Assembly: GCA_002082585.1 (NCBI GenBank)
Contig: CP020563.1
Span: forward strand, 2,474,001 to 2,538,000
Direction of reading: 5' to 3'
Origin: Kitasatospora albolonga
GTDB taxonomy: Bacteria; Actinomycetota; Actinomycetes; Streptomycetales; Streptomycetaceae
Length of the DNA: 64,000 nt
Shown here: positions 26,427 through 35,755 of the stretch, piece after piece
How the letters are laid out: each line of letters opens with the position of its first letter
Numbering within the stretch: position 1 is the stretch's first letter
Notes under the pieces: model-generated
What the model was told of the DNA's origin: nothing
Databases searched by the model: none
The model's input: only the letters and a program-made list of their open reading frames with translations
Translations under genes and position numbers: made by a program

Positions 26427-27899
26427 TCAGGGCCGGGCGGTGGGGCCCGTCGCCGTGCGGGGCTCCTTGCGGCGTTGCCAGGGGACTCGGCGGCCGACCC
26501 GGCGGCCGTGGCCGCGCCGCCCGCGCTCCGGGCTGCTGCCGTGCAGCCCGATCCAGATCCGGACCTCCGTGCCGCCGAGCACGGACCGGCCGATGCGCAG
26601 GTCACCGCCGGTGGATTCGGCGACCCGGCGCACGATGTCCAGGCCGAGGCCGGTGGAGCCGACCGCGCCCGCCTTCGTGGTGCCACTGGTGCCCCGGGCC
26701 AGGGCCGCCTCCGGGTCGGCGATGCCGGGGCCCGCGTCCGAGACGAGGACGATGACCGCGTCGCCGCTGTGGTGGACGTCCACGGCGAAGGCGGTGCCCT
26801 CGGGGGTGTGGCGGAAGACGTTGCCGAGCAACGCGTCGAGGGCGGCCGCCAGTTCGGGGCGGGCGACGGGGATGCGTACCGTACGGTCCACTCCCGCGAG
26901 CCGCACCTCGCGCCCCTGGTCCTCCGCGAGCGCCGACCAGAAGCCCATCCGCTCCCGGATCACCTCGGAGGCGTCGCACCCGGCTCCGGCCCCCGTCGGC
27001 ACGGCCGTCCGGCCGCCCTGGGTCTGCGGGCGCTGTTCACGGGCGGTCCGGATGATCGTGTCGACCTCGTGCTCCAGCTGCTCGACCGCCGCCCGGGTCT
27101 GGTCGGCCGCCGGGCCCTCGCCGAGGGACGCGGCGTTCAGCCGGAGGACGGTGAGCGGGGTGCGCAGCCGGTGCGAGAGGTCGGCGGCGAGCTCGCGCTC
27201 GTTGGCCAGGAGCTGGACGACCTGGTCGGCCATGGAGTTGAACGCGACGGCGGCGGACCGGAGTTCGGTGGGGCCCTCCTCGGGCACCCGGGTGCCGAGC
27301 CGCCCCTCCCCCAGGTCCTGGGCGGCGCCCGCGAGGCGCTGGGCGGGCTGGACCATCCGTACGCCGAGCCGGTCGGCGACCGCCACCGAGCCGACGACCA
27401 GGGCGGCCCCGACGCCCGCCAGGATCAGCCAGGCGGTGGCGACCCCGTTGGAGACCTCGCCCTCGGGGACGAAGACCTCGACGACGGCGATGTCCCCGGT
27501 GGAGAGCGCGGTGGGCTGGAGCAGCGCGAAGCCGCCGGTCACCGCGGTGATGGAGGCGCGCCCGGCCTTGCGTACGGTCGCGATGTCCTTGGGGCTCGCC
27601 CGCCGGGTGCCGATGTCCAGGGCCTCGCCCCCGGTGCCGTCCGCGGCCTTCGCGGGGGCCGGTACGTGGACGGCGAGCCGCCCCCGGTCGCCCGGTTCGG
27701 TGGAGAGGACGGCCCGGGTCAGCTCCTCGCGGTCGGTGGTGATGGAGAGCGCCGGGGCGATCATCGCGGCCTGGCGTTCGGCGTCGGAGAAGGCCCGGTC
27801 GCTGGCCATCTCCCGGATGACGAGCCCGAGCGGTACGGCGAAGGCGATGACGACCATCGCGGTGACCGCCAGGCACACCTTGACCAGGGCCCACCTCAT
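26427..27899 (-). CDS. Two-component sensor histidine kinase
   Basis: A 490-residue membrane histidine kinase. Transmembrane segments lie at about 5-28 and 153-177 and enclose an extracellular sensor region of about 125 residues. HAMP (178-232), HisKA with the phospho-accepting His243 in DLSHRLRTPLTVLRLNA, and an HATPase_c domain (NVFRHTPEGT, DAGPGI, GTSGTTKAGAVGSTGLGLDIVRR) follow. All ATP-binding boxes look intact. The C-terminal 40 residues are a basic Arg/Gly tail. The gene overlaps the response regulator by 4 bp (ATGA), so the pair is coupled. The signal is unknown; the divergent secreted protein at 28758 is a possible partner. Confidence 0.92.
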   Translation of the reverse strand: MRWALVKVCLAVTAMVVIAFAVPLGLVIREMASDRAFSDAERQAAMIAPALSITTDREELTRAVLSTEPGDRGRLAVHVPAPAKAADGTGGEALDIGTRRASPKDIATVRKAGRASITAVTGGFALLQPTALSTGDIAVVEVFVPEGEVSNGVATAWLILAGVGAALVVGSVAVADRLGVRMVQPAQRLAGAAQDLGEGRLGTRVPEEGPTELRSAAVAFNSMADQVVQLLANERELAADLSHRLRTPLTVLRLNAASLGEGPAADQTRAAVEQLEHEVDTIIRTAREQRPQTQGGRTAVPTGAGAGCDASEVIRERMGFWSALAEDQGREVRLAGVDRTVRIPVARPELAAALDALLGNVFRHTPEGTAFAVDVHHSGDAVIVLVSDAGPGIADPEAALARGTSGTTKAGAVGSTGLGLDIVRRVAESTGGDLRIGRSVLGGTEVRIWIGLHGSSPERGRRGHGRRVGRRVPWQRRKEPRTATGPTARP

Positions 27900-28612
27900 G
27901 CGGGCGGCTCCGCGGCCGGGGCGTCGGCGGGGGGCTGGAGCTTCACGCCGACGCCGCGCAGGGTGTGCAGATAGCGGGGGCGGGCGGCGGTCTCACCGAG
28001 CTTGCGGCGGAGCCAGGACAGGTGGACGTCGATCGTCTGGTCGTCGCCGTACGACTGCTGCCAGACCTCGGCCAGCAGCTCCTTGCGGGCGACGACCACT
28101 CCGGGCCGTCCGGCGAGGAAGGTCAGCAGATCGAACTCGCGCCGGGTCAGGTCGAGTTCGGCACCGTCCAGCTCGGCGCTGCGGCGCAGCGGGTCGATGG
28201 CGAGGCCGCCGACGCGGATGACCCGGGGCGGTGGCGCCTGGTCGCCGGCCGCGCGGGCGCGGCGCAGGACGGCGGCCATCCGGGCGGAGAGGTGCTCGAC
28301 GGAGAAAGGTTTGGTCAGGTAGTCGTCGGCGCCGTCGTTGAGCAGCCGGACGATCTCGCTCTCGTCGTCCCGGGCGGTGGCGATGATGACCGGTACGTCG
28401 GTGATGGACCGCAGCATCTTGAGCGCCTCGCCGCCGTCCAGGTCGGGCAGCCCGAGGTCGAGGATGACCACGTCGAAGCGGAAGTGCGCGACCTCGCGCA
28501 GCGCTTCGAGGGCGGTACCCACGCTCCGTACCGTGTGGGCGGCCTCACTGAGGTGCCGGATGAGGGCGGAACGTACGAACTGGTCGTCCTCGACCACGAG
28601 CACACTTGCCAT
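27896..28612 (-). CDS. OmpR/PhoB-family response regulator
   Basis: The 238-residue protein has a receiver domain (1-115) with the acidic pair Asp9-Asp10, phospho-acceptor Asp52 in ILDLGLPD and Lys101 in LTKPF. A winged-helix Trans_reg_C domain (about 135-228) ends LHTLRGVGVKL. It is encoded immediately before its kinase. The ATG at 28612 starts the MASVLVVEDD receiver; sequence upstream in the same frame shows no domain. The 145-bp gap to the divergent secreted-protein gene probably holds both promoters. Confidence 0.93.
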   Translation of the reverse strand: MASVLVVEDDQFVRSALIRHLSEAAHTVRSVGTALEALREVAHFRFDVVILDLGLPDLDGGEALKMLRSITDVPVIIATARDDESEIVRLLNDGADDYLTKPFSVEHLSARMAAVLRRARAAGDQAPPPRVIRVGGLAIDPLRRSAELDGAELDLTRREFDLLTFLAGRPGVVVARKELLAEVWQQSYGDDQTIDVHLSWLRRKLGETAARPRYLHTLRGVGVKLQPPADAPAAEPPA

Positions 28613-28757
28613 GGGCCGCACCGTACGCCATGGTGCGGGGCCCGGTCCCGCCGCCGCCGGAAACCTCCCCAAAGGCCGGGACGGGGGCCGGAGCCGGGGC
28701 GGAACAGCACGTACCGGAGGGGGACAGTCCAGGTCCGGGTGGTGCAGGATGTGCCCG

Positions 28758-29324
28758 ATGCAACGAGGACTCGTACACGCGCTCGCGTGGTCGCTCGCCA
28801 CCGGCGCGGCGGTCACGCTGTCGTGGTGGGGTGTCCACACGGTCATGACGGGGACGGCGTACGACCCGCCCCGGGCCGTGCCCATCTCCGTGGGTGCGGG
28901 AAGCCCGAAGCGGATCGGACAGTCCACCGAGGAGCCGGTGGTCTCGTCCACGTACCGTGCCTCGCCGTCACCCTCCCCGTCGGCGCGCGGCAGCACTCCG
29001 GACCCTTCGCCGTCGGCCGCGCGCCCCTCCCGTACGCCGTCGAGCGCCGCCGCGAAGCCGCTCGCGCCTTCCAGGGCGGCCACGGCCTCCGGCGAGGTGA
29101 AGGGGTACCGCACGGCGGGCGGCCGGGTCGTGTTCGAGCTGGGGAGCAGCTCGGCGAAGCTGGTGTCGGCGACGCCGGAGCCGGGCTGGTCGATGCAGGT
29201 GTGGACGAACGACGCCTGGATACGGGTCGACTTCAACGACGGGGGCGGGGTGGACGGGAAGACGTACTCCGTGTTCTGCACCTGGAACGGGACGCCGCCG
29301 ATGGTCCAGGTCGTCGAACCGTAG
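28758..29324 (+). CDS. Secreted or membrane-anchored protein of unknown function
   Basis: The 188-residue protein starts with a hydrophobic helix (GLVHALAWSLATGAAVTLSWWGV), so it is exported or N-terminally anchored. A Ser/Pro-rich spacer (about 65-110) leads to a small C-terminal beta-rich domain with GGRVVFELG, WSMQVWTNDAWIRVDF and YSVFCTWNGTPPMVQVVE. I do not recognise the fold. It is divergent from the two-component system, which suggests that it may be a target or accessory of that system. An ATG at 28749 three codons upstream is an alternative start. Confidence 0.75.
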   Translation: MQRGLVHALAWSLATGAAVTLSWWGVHTVMTGTAYDPPRAVPISVGAGSPKRIGQSTEEPVVSSTYRASPSPSPSARGSTPDPSPSAARPSRTPSSAAAKPLAPSRAATASGEVKGYRTAGGRVVFELGSSSAKLVSATPEPGWSMQVWTNDAWIRVDFNDGGGVDGKTYSVFCTWNGTPPMVQVVEP

Positions 29325-29381
29325 ACCTGGCCAGAGGTCCGTGGGCCCGATCATCAGGCAGGAGAACCGTGATGGGCCTGG

Positions 29382-30380
29382 TCAGGGGTGTTCGAAGACC
29401 GACGGCGGGGGTGCCGGTGAGGGCTTGGCCGCCGCGTCCGTGACGACCGCCGCGCCGCCGGTGAAGTCCCTGAGCTCCCGCCCGTGTTCGACCCGGCCGG
29501 GGTGCGGGTCGCCCGCCACCCGCCGGGTGAGGTCGGCGACCGCGAGGGGCAGGGCGGAGGCGAGCAGGACCGCGTTGCCGAAGCGCCGGCCGCGCCAGAC
29601 CACGGGGTCGGCGGCGAGGGCCAGTTCGGGGAAGACTGCGGCGGCGGTGGCCACCTGGCCGCGCAGATGGGCCAGCGGCGGACCGTCGGCCAGGTTGGCG
29701 GCGTACTGCCCGGAGGGCTTCAGCACCCGGCGTACGTCGGTGAGGAATTCGGCCGACGTCAGGTGCGCGGGGGTCCGGGCGCCGCTGAAGACGTCCGCGA
29801 CGACCAGGTCCGCCCAGCCGTCCGGGAGCTTGGCGAGCCCTTCGCGGGCGTCCAGCGCCCGGACCCGGACGCGGGCCTGCGGGTCCAGCGGGAGCCGTTC
29901 GCGGACGAGCCGGACGAGGGCCGCGTCGACCTCCACGACCTGCTGGGTGGAGCGGGGGCGGGTCGCGGCCACGTACCGGGCGAGGGTGAGGGCGCCGCCG
30001 CCGAGGTGCAGGACGTTCAGGGGCTGGAGCGGGGGCGCGGCGAGGTCGATGATGTGGCCGATCCTGCGCTGGTAGGCGAAGGAGAGGCGGGCGGGGTCGC
30101 CGAGGTCCACATGGGACTGCGGGGCGCCGTCGAGCAGCAGCGTCCAGCCGTCCGGGCGCTCCCGGTCGGGTATGAGCTCGGCGAGGCCGCTGTCGACGGG
30201 GCCGGAGAAGGGTTCGCGCTCCGCCCGGCCGCTCCGGCGCTCCTTGGTGCTGCCCTTGCCCTTGCCGTTGTCCTTGCCCCTGCCTCCGGCCTGCGCTCCT
30301 CGACGTGCCACGTGCGCTGGTCCTTGCTGGTGGGGGCCCGGGATACCGGCAGCGGCGGAGGTGTCCGCCCGTCCCGCCAT
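29382..30380 (-). CDS. Spermidine-synthase-like methyltransferase-fold protein
   Basis: The 332-residue cytoplasmic protein has a 55-residue disordered start rich in Gly, Lys and Arg. A Rossmann methyltransferase/spermidine synthase-like domain follows: LNVLHLGGGALTLARYVAA is the nucleotide-binding glycine loop (about 120-138), VVEVDAALVRL the acidic ribose contact, and ADLVVADVFSG motif 4. It resembles the fused or orphan SpeE-like proteins common in actinobacteria whose substrates are uncertain. GGGAG is 7 nt before the ATG. The neighbouring 30438 gene is on the same strand upstream. Calling it a true spermidine synthase would go beyond what I can see. Confidence 0.8.
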   Translation of the reverse strand: MAGRADTSAAAGIPGPHQQGPAHVARRGAQAGGRGKDNGKGKGSTKERRSGRAEREPFSGPVDSGLAELIPDRERPDGWTLLLDGAPQSHVDLGDPARLSFAYQRRIGHIIDLAAPPLQPLNVLHLGGGALTLARYVAATRPRSTQQVVEVDAALVRLVRERLPLDPQARVRVRALDAREGLAKLPDGWADLVVADVFSGARTPAHLTSAEFLTDVRRVLKPSGQYAANLADGPPLAHLRGQVATAAAVFPELALAADPVVWRGRRFGNAVLLASALPLAVADLTRRVAGDPHPGRVEHGRELRDFTGGAAVVTDAAAKPSPAPPPSVFEHP

Positions 30381-30437
30381 TATGGGCTCCCGGCTCCGGG
30401 GCGCCCGCTCGCGGCCCGGTGGGCGGCGGCTCCCGGC

Positions 30438-30935
30438 TCAGTGGCAGTTGTCGGCCGCCTCCAGCAGGCGGGCCGCCTGGTCGAGGGCGGCACGGAGTAC
30501 GGCGGGGTCGGTGACCGGGGCGTCCTGGGCGGGCGGGAGGAGCCAGCCGGAACCGGCGGGGGGCGGCTCGGCGGGGATGTGCAGCCCGCGCCCGTCCGTC
30601 CGCGTACAGGCGCTGCCCGGTACGTCCCAGGCGTCGGCGGTGCCGGGCGGGACGAGGAAGCCGAGGGTGTCGCAGGCGCCGTTGTGCAGGACCGGGCCGA
30701 CGGCCTCCTGGTCCCGGCCCCGGCGGAGGATGTCGACGGCCTCCAGCCCCTGCCGGGCGGGGACGGTGACCAGGTCGCAGGGCCCCTCGGCGGGTGCCGG
30801 GGGCGCGGTGGGCGCCACGGGTGCCGGGTCCGTCGTCGTGGCCGTCGTGGCCGTCGTGGCCGTCGTCGCCATCGGGTTCGTCGTCGGGTTCGTCGCGGTC
30901 GTCCGTGAGCTGGTCTCCAGGCCGAGATGCAGCAA
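30438..30935 (-). CDS. Conserved actinobacterial protein of unknown function
   Basis: The protein is about 165 residues long with a Thr/Ala-rich tract (residues 10-30) encoded by a 9-bp GTGGCCGTC-type repeat near 30838, then a Pro/Ala linker. A C-terminal domain with GPCDLVTVPARQGLEAVDIL, GPVLHNGACDTLGFLVPPG and a final Cys-His follows. I do not recognise the family. I prefer the TTG at 30935, because GAGGAGGGG lies 5 nt upstream; the ATG at 30953 would place that ribosome site inside the coding region. It probably forms a short operon with the SpeE-like gene 57 bp downstream. Confidence 0.65.
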   Translation of the reverse strand: MLHLGLETSSRTTATNPTTNPMATTATTATTATTTDPAPVAPTAPPAPAEGPCDLVTVPARQGLEAVDILRRGRDQEAVGPVLHNGACDTLGFLVPPGTADAWDVPGSACTRTDGRGLHIPAEPPPAGSGWLLPPAQDAPVTDPAVLRAALDQAARLLEAADNCH

Positions 30936-31197
30936 GGGAACCCCTCCTCTCATCGCCGAACGGAGCCACACTCCGTCTCCACATGGACCAACGGCACGGG
31001 GGCGTCAAGGGCTACGGGGCGACACCGCCGCAAAGGGTGGCAGTTCATGGCGGATCACGGGCGGGATGCCCCTCTTTGTCGCGAATCGCTGCGTGTGTTC
31101 CCTGTCACAGCAGGTACGTTCATGCTCCGCCGGGACACCGGAAATCAGGACCCGGCTCGCACCGCTTGCACCGCTTTGCACCAGAGAGGGGCCGGGC

Positions 31198-32589
31198 ATG
31201 GTGTCGACAGGGGCAGTTCCCAACCTCGTCTTCCGCCAGCTGCGCGGACAGCGTTCGGCAGGAGAGTTCGCGGCGGCCGTCCGCAGGGCGGCGCGCGAGA
31301 TCGGTGAACAGGTCGCGTGCGACGCCCGGTACATCGGACGCGTGGAGTCCGGCGAGATCCGCTGTCCCAACTACGCGTACGAACGGGTCTTCCTGCACAT
31401 GTTCCCCGGGGCGTCCCTGGCCGACCTGGGGTTCTCGGCCCGCGAGAGCGTACGGGGGCGGGGGGCCCGGACCGTCTCCGGGCCGCCGCCCGGGCCCGGA
31501 GACGGTCCGCACGGCGGTACCGATGACACCGACCACACCGACGAGGAGAGCGACGTGCTGCGTCGCGTGTTCATGATGAGCGGCACGGCCACGGTGGCCG
31601 CCGCCTCCCTGGGGCTCGGCGGGACACCCGCCTCCGCCGCCTCCCTGACTTCCCTGGCCTCCCTGCCCGCGCAGCGCCGGGTCGGCGAGAGCGAGGTGAG
31701 CGCCGTGGAGCAGGCGGTACGGCGGATTCGTGTCCTGGACGACCGGCACGGGGCGGACGGGCTCTACCGGCAGGCCGCGCGGCCGTTGAAGGCGGCGTAC
31801 GAGCTGCTGGACGCCGGGACCACCGCCCGGCGGGCGACGGCGGACCGGCTGCACGCGGGCGCGGGTGAGCTGGCCATCTCGGTGGGGTGGCTGGCCCATG
31901 ACTCGGGGCGCTTCGACGACGCGCGCTCGCACTACGCGGAGGCGCTGGCCACGGCGCGGCTGGCGGGGGACGCGGGGCTGGAGGCGCACGCGTTCTGCAA
32001 CACCTCGTTCCTGGCCCGGGACGCGGGTCGGCCCCGGGAGGCGGTACGGGCGGCCGAGGCCGGGCAGCGGGCGGCCCGCACGCTGGGCTCGCCCCGGCTG
32101 CTGGCGCTGCTCGCGCTGCGGGAGGCGGGGGGCCGGGCGGGGCTCGGGGACCGTACGGGGTGCGACCGGGCGATCGGGCGGGCCCGGGCGGCGTTCGAGC
32201 GGGGGCCCGCCGGGGGCGACCCGGAGTGGATGAGCTTCTTCCGGGAGGCGGAGCTGGAGCTGCTGGAGGCCCAGTGCTGGTCGGCGCTGGGCGACTGGTC
32301 CCGGGCGGCGCGGCACGGGCGGCGGGCGGCGGCGCTCCAGGACGCGCACTTCACCCGGAACCTGGCGCTGTACCGGGCGCAGCTGACGGGGGACCTGGCG
32401 CGGGCCGGGCGGGTGGACGAGGCGGCGGCGACGGGCCACCAGGTGCTGGACCTGCTGGGCCGGGTCCAGTCCTCGCGCATCCGGGGGATGCTGGCGGGGG
32501 CGGCCCGGGTGCTGGAGGCCCGGCCGGGCGGGGCGGCGGGGGCGGCGTCGTTCCTGACCCGTCACAAAGAGGTGGCGTCGGCCACGTGA
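31198..32589 (+). CDS. XRE-type HTH protein with TPR-like C-terminus (NsdA-like)
   Basis: The 463-residue protein starts with a helix-turn-helix-like region (VRRAAREIGEQVACDARYIGRVESGEIRCPNYAYERVF, about 28-65) typical of the Streptomyces XRE group to which NsdA and its paralogues belong. A low-complexity stretch at 80-160 contains RRVFMMSGTATVAAASLGL, resembling a vestigial twin-Arg/hydrophobic segment. From about 185 to 460 the protein is Ala/Leu/Arg-rich helical repeats fitting TPR units (ELAISVGWLAHDSGRFDDARSHYAEALATA). Relatives such as NsdA negatively affect sporulation and antibiotic production. The ATG at 31198 has GAGAGGGG about 8 nt upstream. The exact subfamily is uncertain. Confidence 0.8.
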   Translation: MVSTGAVPNLVFRQLRGQRSAGEFAAAVRRAAREIGEQVACDARYIGRVESGEIRCPNYAYERVFLHMFPGASLADLGFSARESVRGRGARTVSGPPPGPGDGPHGGTDDTDHTDEESDVLRRVFMMSGTATVAAASLGLGGTPASAASLTSLASLPAQRRVGESEVSAVEQAVRRIRVLDDRHGADGLYRQAARPLKAAYELLDAGTTARRATADRLHAGAGELAISVGWLAHDSGRFDDARSHYAEALATARLAGDAGLEAHAFCNTSFLARDAGRPREAVRAAEAGQRAARTLGSPRLLALLALREAGGRAGLGDRTGCDRAIGRARAAFERGPAGGDPEWMSFFREAELELLEAQCWSALGDWSRAARHGRRAAALQDAHFTRNLALYRAQLTGDLARAGRVDEAAATGHQVLDLLGRVQSSRIRGMLAGAARVLEARPGGAAGAASFLTRHKEVASAT

Positions 32590-32722
32590 GGCGGGTGCGG
32601 AGTCCCCGGCCTGCCCGGCGTCTGCGGGCGGAACCCTTGCCCCCGTGGAGCGGGCACCCCTCCTGACCCCGTCGCGCGGGAGACCGTACAGCGCGCCCGG
32701 AACGTGCTCGACGGTTCCGTCC

Positions 32723-33337
32723 TCAGACGCCGGACGGGCTGTGAAGCTCCAGGTGCCCCGTGTCGTTCCAGCGCTCCACCGCCGGCGCCCCGTACGCCCA
32801 CCCCAGCACCGACAGCGACGTCGGCTCCAGGCGGATGCGGGCGCCGAAGAGCAGGTCCTCGCCCAGCCAGCGCGCGGCGAGGGCGCGCAGGATGTGGCCG
32901 TGGGCGAAGACCAGCACGTCCCGGTCGGCCGAGCGCGCCCAGCCGACCACCTCGTCGGCGCGGGCGGTGACCTCCGCGAGGCTCTCCCCCTCGGGGACCC
33001 CGTCGCGCCAGATCAGCCAGTCGGGCCGGTCCGCCTTGATCTGCGCCGGGGTCAGCCCCTCGTACGCCCCGTAGTCCCACTCCATCAGCGCGTCCCACCG
33101 CTCGGCCCGCTCCCCGAACCCGGCGATCTCGCAGGTCTCGGCGGCCCGGACGAGCGGGCTGGTGCGGACCTCGACGCCGGGCAGCCCCGCCCACGGCGCC
33201 CGGTGCAGCCGCTCGCCGAGCAGTTTCGCGCCCGCGCGGCCGGTGTCGAGGAGCGGGATGTCCGTCCTGCCGGTGTGGTTGCCCTGGACCGACCACTGGG
33301 TCTGGCCATGCCGGGCGAGCAGGATGCGCGGTGCCAT
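32723..33337 (-). CDS. Histidine phosphatase (phosphoglycerate-mutase-like)
   Basis: A 204-residue member of the histidine phosphatase superfamily. The phosphohistidine is in LLARHGQT at residues 6-13. The C-terminal catalytic His is in [16 protein letters not shown] (about 150-165), and [12 protein letters not shown] supplies the conserved acidic region. The size fits the small cofactor-dependent branch that acts on varied phosphate esters, so glycolytic mutase activity is not implied. GGGAG lies 7 nt before the ATG. It is a single gene on the minus strand, divergent from the PAP2 gene. Confidence 0.88.
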   Translation of the reverse strand: MAPRILLARHGQTQWSVQGNHTGRTDIPLLDTGRAGAKLLGERLHRAPWAGLPGVEVRTSPLVRAAETCEIAGFGERAERWDALMEWDYGAYEGLTPAQIKADRPDWLIWRDGVPEGESLAEVTARADEVVGWARSADRDVLVFAHGHILRALAARWLGEDLLFGARIRLEPTSLSVLGWAYGAPAVERWNDTGHLELHSPSGV

Positions 33338-33579
33338 GAAGGCTCTCCCTGGAACGGTGGTGCTGGGCCTTCCATCATCCCGCACCCCCTGCGGGGGCAA
33401 CCTCCGGGGCGGTGACGGCGTCCCTCTCTGAACAGCCTGCCCGTGCGGTACGGGAGCCGCTTCGGGGCAGGCTGCGTACGGGGCGTCCACGAGGGGACCC
33501 CCGAAGGACGCGGCGGCCCGCCGCCGCCTTACGGTTGAACGCCCGCCGTCGGCCGCATGAACTTGGGGAGAGCCACCGG

Positions 33580-34647
33580 ATGCCGCACGCCACCGCCCTG
33601 CCCGCGACCGGTCACCGGCCCCGCTGGTGGACGGAGCTCCCCCTGATCGCGGTGGTGTACGGCCTGTACTCGCTGGGCCGCCTCCTGGTGCGCGGGGACG
33701 TGTCGACGGCGGTCGACAACGGGCTGGCGATCCTCCGGTTCGAGCAGGCGCTGTACCTCAACGCCGAACACCCGCTGAATCGTCTCTTCACCAGCACCCC
33801 TGCCATAGGCATACCCGCCGACTTCGCCTACGCCACGCTGCACTACCTGGTCACCCCGGCGATCCTGGTCTGGATGTTCCGGCGCAGGTCGGCCGCGTAC
33901 CGGGCGGCCCGGGTCTGGCTGATGAACTCGACCCTGCTCGGTCTGGTCGGCTTCACCCTCGTGCCGACCTGCCCGCCCCGGCTGCTGGAGGCGAGCCACG
34001 GTTTCGTCGACACGATGGCGCAGTACAGCGCGTACGGGTGGTGGGGCGAGGGGGCGAGCGCCCCGCGCGGGCTGAGCGGGATGACCAACCAGTACGCGGC
34101 CATGCCGAGCCTGCACGTCGGCTGGTCCCTGTGGTGCGGCATCCTGCTGTGGCGCCACGCCCGCCACCCGCTGCTGCGGGCCGCCGGTATCGCCTACCCC
34201 CTGGTCACCACGGTCGTCGTCATGGGCACCGCCAACCACTATTTCCTGGACGCGGTAGCGGGTGCCGCCGTGATGGGGCTCGGGGCCCTGCTGACCAGGC
34301 CGGTCATCCGGCTGGCCGACCGGGTGAAGGGGCGGCTGCGGACCGCTTTCGCCACCGTGCGTACGGCCTCCGAGCCGGTGAAGTCCCCGATTGTCAGTGC
34401 CGGATGCAAGACTTCCGCGGGTGAGCGAATCCCCGGCCAGCGGACCTCCTCCGCAGATTCCCCCGACGCGGCAGCCGACGGCGCGGCAGAGCGCGCAGGC
34501 ACCGCAGGCACCACGCGCACCGCAAGCACCGCAGGAACCACAGGCGCCGCACGCAGCTCAGGTCCCGCACGCGCCTCGGGCACCCCAGACGTCACAGGCA
34601 GCTCGGACGTCTCGGCCGACGACGACGCTCCGGCAGCGGCTCGCTGA
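33580..34647 (+). CDS. PAP2-superfamily membrane phosphatase/transferase
   Basis: A 355-residue integral membrane protein with about six helices in residues 15-250 and the PAP2_3 (inositol phosphorylceramide synthase-like) motifs: [13 protein letters not shown] (PSLH) and [12 protein letters not shown] (catalytic His and Asp). Such enzymes transfer or remove phosphate on lipid head groups on the outer face of the membrane. The C-terminal 105 residues are a disordered Ala/Thr/Ser tail. The last 227 bases of the gene overlap, in another frame, the start of the next gene's coding region. GGGGAG is about 10 nt before the ATG. Confidence 0.85.
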   Translation: MPHATALPATGHRPRWWTELPLIAVVYGLYSLGRLLVRGDVSTAVDNGLAILRFEQALYLNAEHPLNRLFTSTPAIGIPADFAYATLHYLVTPAILVWMFRRRSAAYRAARVWLMNSTLLGLVGFTLVPTCPPRLLEASHGFVDTMAQYSAYGWWGEGASAPRGLSGMTNQYAAMPSLHVGWSLWCGILLWRHARHPLLRAAGIAYPLVTTVVVMGTANHYFLDAVAGAAVMGLGALLTRPVIRLADRVKGRLRTAFATVRTASEPVKSPIVSAGCKTSAGERIPGQRTSSADSPDAAADGAAERAGTAGTTRTASTAGTTGAARSSGPARASGTPDVTGSSDVSADDDAPAAAR

Positions 34648-35755
34648 GCTGCGCGGCCCCTCCGTCGCACCGCACCCGCTCGACGCCCGCGCGCTGGCCG
34701 CCCTCGCCGCCAACCCCGGCTGCAAGCGCCGCGCTCTGCTGGACGGCGCCGGGGTGGACAAGGGCGTGCTGGCCCAGGCCCTCGGCTCCCCCGCCCCCTT
34801 CGGCCAGTCCCAGTTCGCCTTCATGCGGGGCAACGCGTTCGAGGCCAAGGTCAAGGCCGACGGCGGGGCGGAGCTGCTGCGCCTGCTGTACGAGCGGCTC
34901 GGCTCCTCCTCCCCCGCCCCGGGCCCGGAGGTCGCCACGCCCGATCTGAGCGCCGCCGGACCCGAGGGCCGGGCGGCCAGGACCGCGCTCGCCCTCCGGG
35001 AGGCCACGGCGGCGGGCGGCTGGGCGCTGCTGGACCACCCGATGCTGGCCCTGGAGGTGGCGGGCTCCCCCGCCTATCTGGAGCCGGACGCGGTGGTGGT
35101 GCACCCCGACGGCCGCTGGACGGTGGTCGAGATCAAGTCGTTCCCGATGATCGACGCCTCCGCCGACGCCGCGAAGGTCGGGGCCGCCGCCCGTCAGGCC
35201 GCCGTGTACGTGCTGGCGCTGGAGCGGGTCGCCGCGGTGACCGAGGGGGCCGAGGTCGGCCACCGGGTGCTGCTGGTCTGCCCCAAGGACTTCTCGAACC
35301 TGCCGACCGCCTCCGTCGTCGACGTACGCAAGCAGCGGGCCGTGACCCGCCGTCAGCTGACGCGGCTCACCCGTATCGAGGACATCGCCGGGGCCCTCCC
35401 GGAGGGGACGACGTTCGACCCGGCGTGCTCACCGCAGGAGCTGGAGTCGGCCGTCTCCGCCGTCACCGCCGCGTACGCCCCCGAGTGCCTGGCCGCCTGC
35501 GAGCTGGCCTTCCACTGCCGGGCGCGGTCCCGGGCCGAGGGGGCCGTGGAGACGCTCGGCCGGAGCGTGCGCGGGGAGCTGGGCGGGCTGACCACGGTGG
35601 CCGGGGTGCTGGCCGCCGCCGCGGGCAAGGAGGGCGACCCCGCCGACCCGACCGTGGCCGCGCTGCGCCGGGCCGCCGCCCTGCGCGCGGAGGCCCTGGA
35701 GAGCGCGGCGGCCCTGCGCGGACAAGCCCGGGAGGAGGCCGCCGTATGTCGCTGA
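34421..35755 (+). CDS. RecB/Cas4-type nuclease with Fe-S cluster cysteines
   Basis: The protein (444 residues from the GTG at 34421) shows the full set of motifs of the Fe-S RecB/Cas4/AddB nuclease clade, numbered from that start. They are: Cys101 in NPGCKRRALL; a G-x-x-x-E helix motif, RGNAFE (Glu141); Asp223 in EPDAVVV; Glu237-x-Lys239 in VVEIKSF; Gln259-x3-Tyr263 in RQAAVYV; then Cys356-x3-Cys360-x5-Cys366. One N-terminal plus three C-terminal cysteines is the [4Fe-4S] pattern of Cas4, AddB and Dna2. Residues 1-75 are a Pro/Gln/Ala-rich tail encoded within the PAP2 gene overlap. A TTG at 34391 is an alternative start. It overlaps the next gene by 10 bp, in an operon with a Dna2/UPF1-type helicase. 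Nuclease activity is inferred from motifs. Confidence 0.8.
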   Translation: MSESPASGPPPQIPPTRQPTARQSAQAPQAPRAPQAPQEPQAPHAAQVPHAPRAPQTSQAARTSRPTTTLRQRLAELRGPSVAPHPLDARALAALAANPGCKRRALLDGAGVDKGVLAQALGSPAPFGQSQFAFMRGNAFEAKVKADGGAELLRLLYERLGSSSPAPGPEVATPDLSAAGPEGRAARTALALREATAAGGWALLDHPMLALEVAGSPAYLEPDAVVVHPDGRWTVVEIKSFPMIDASADAAKVGAAARQAAVYVLALERVAAVTEGAEVGHRVLLVCPKDFSNLPTASVVDVRKQRAVTRRQLTRLTRIEDIAGALPEGTTFDPACSPQELESAVSAVTAAYAPECLAACELAFHCRARSRAEGAVETLGRSVRGELGGLTTVAGVLAAAAGKEGDPADPTVAALRRAAALRAEALESAAALRGQAREEAAVCR

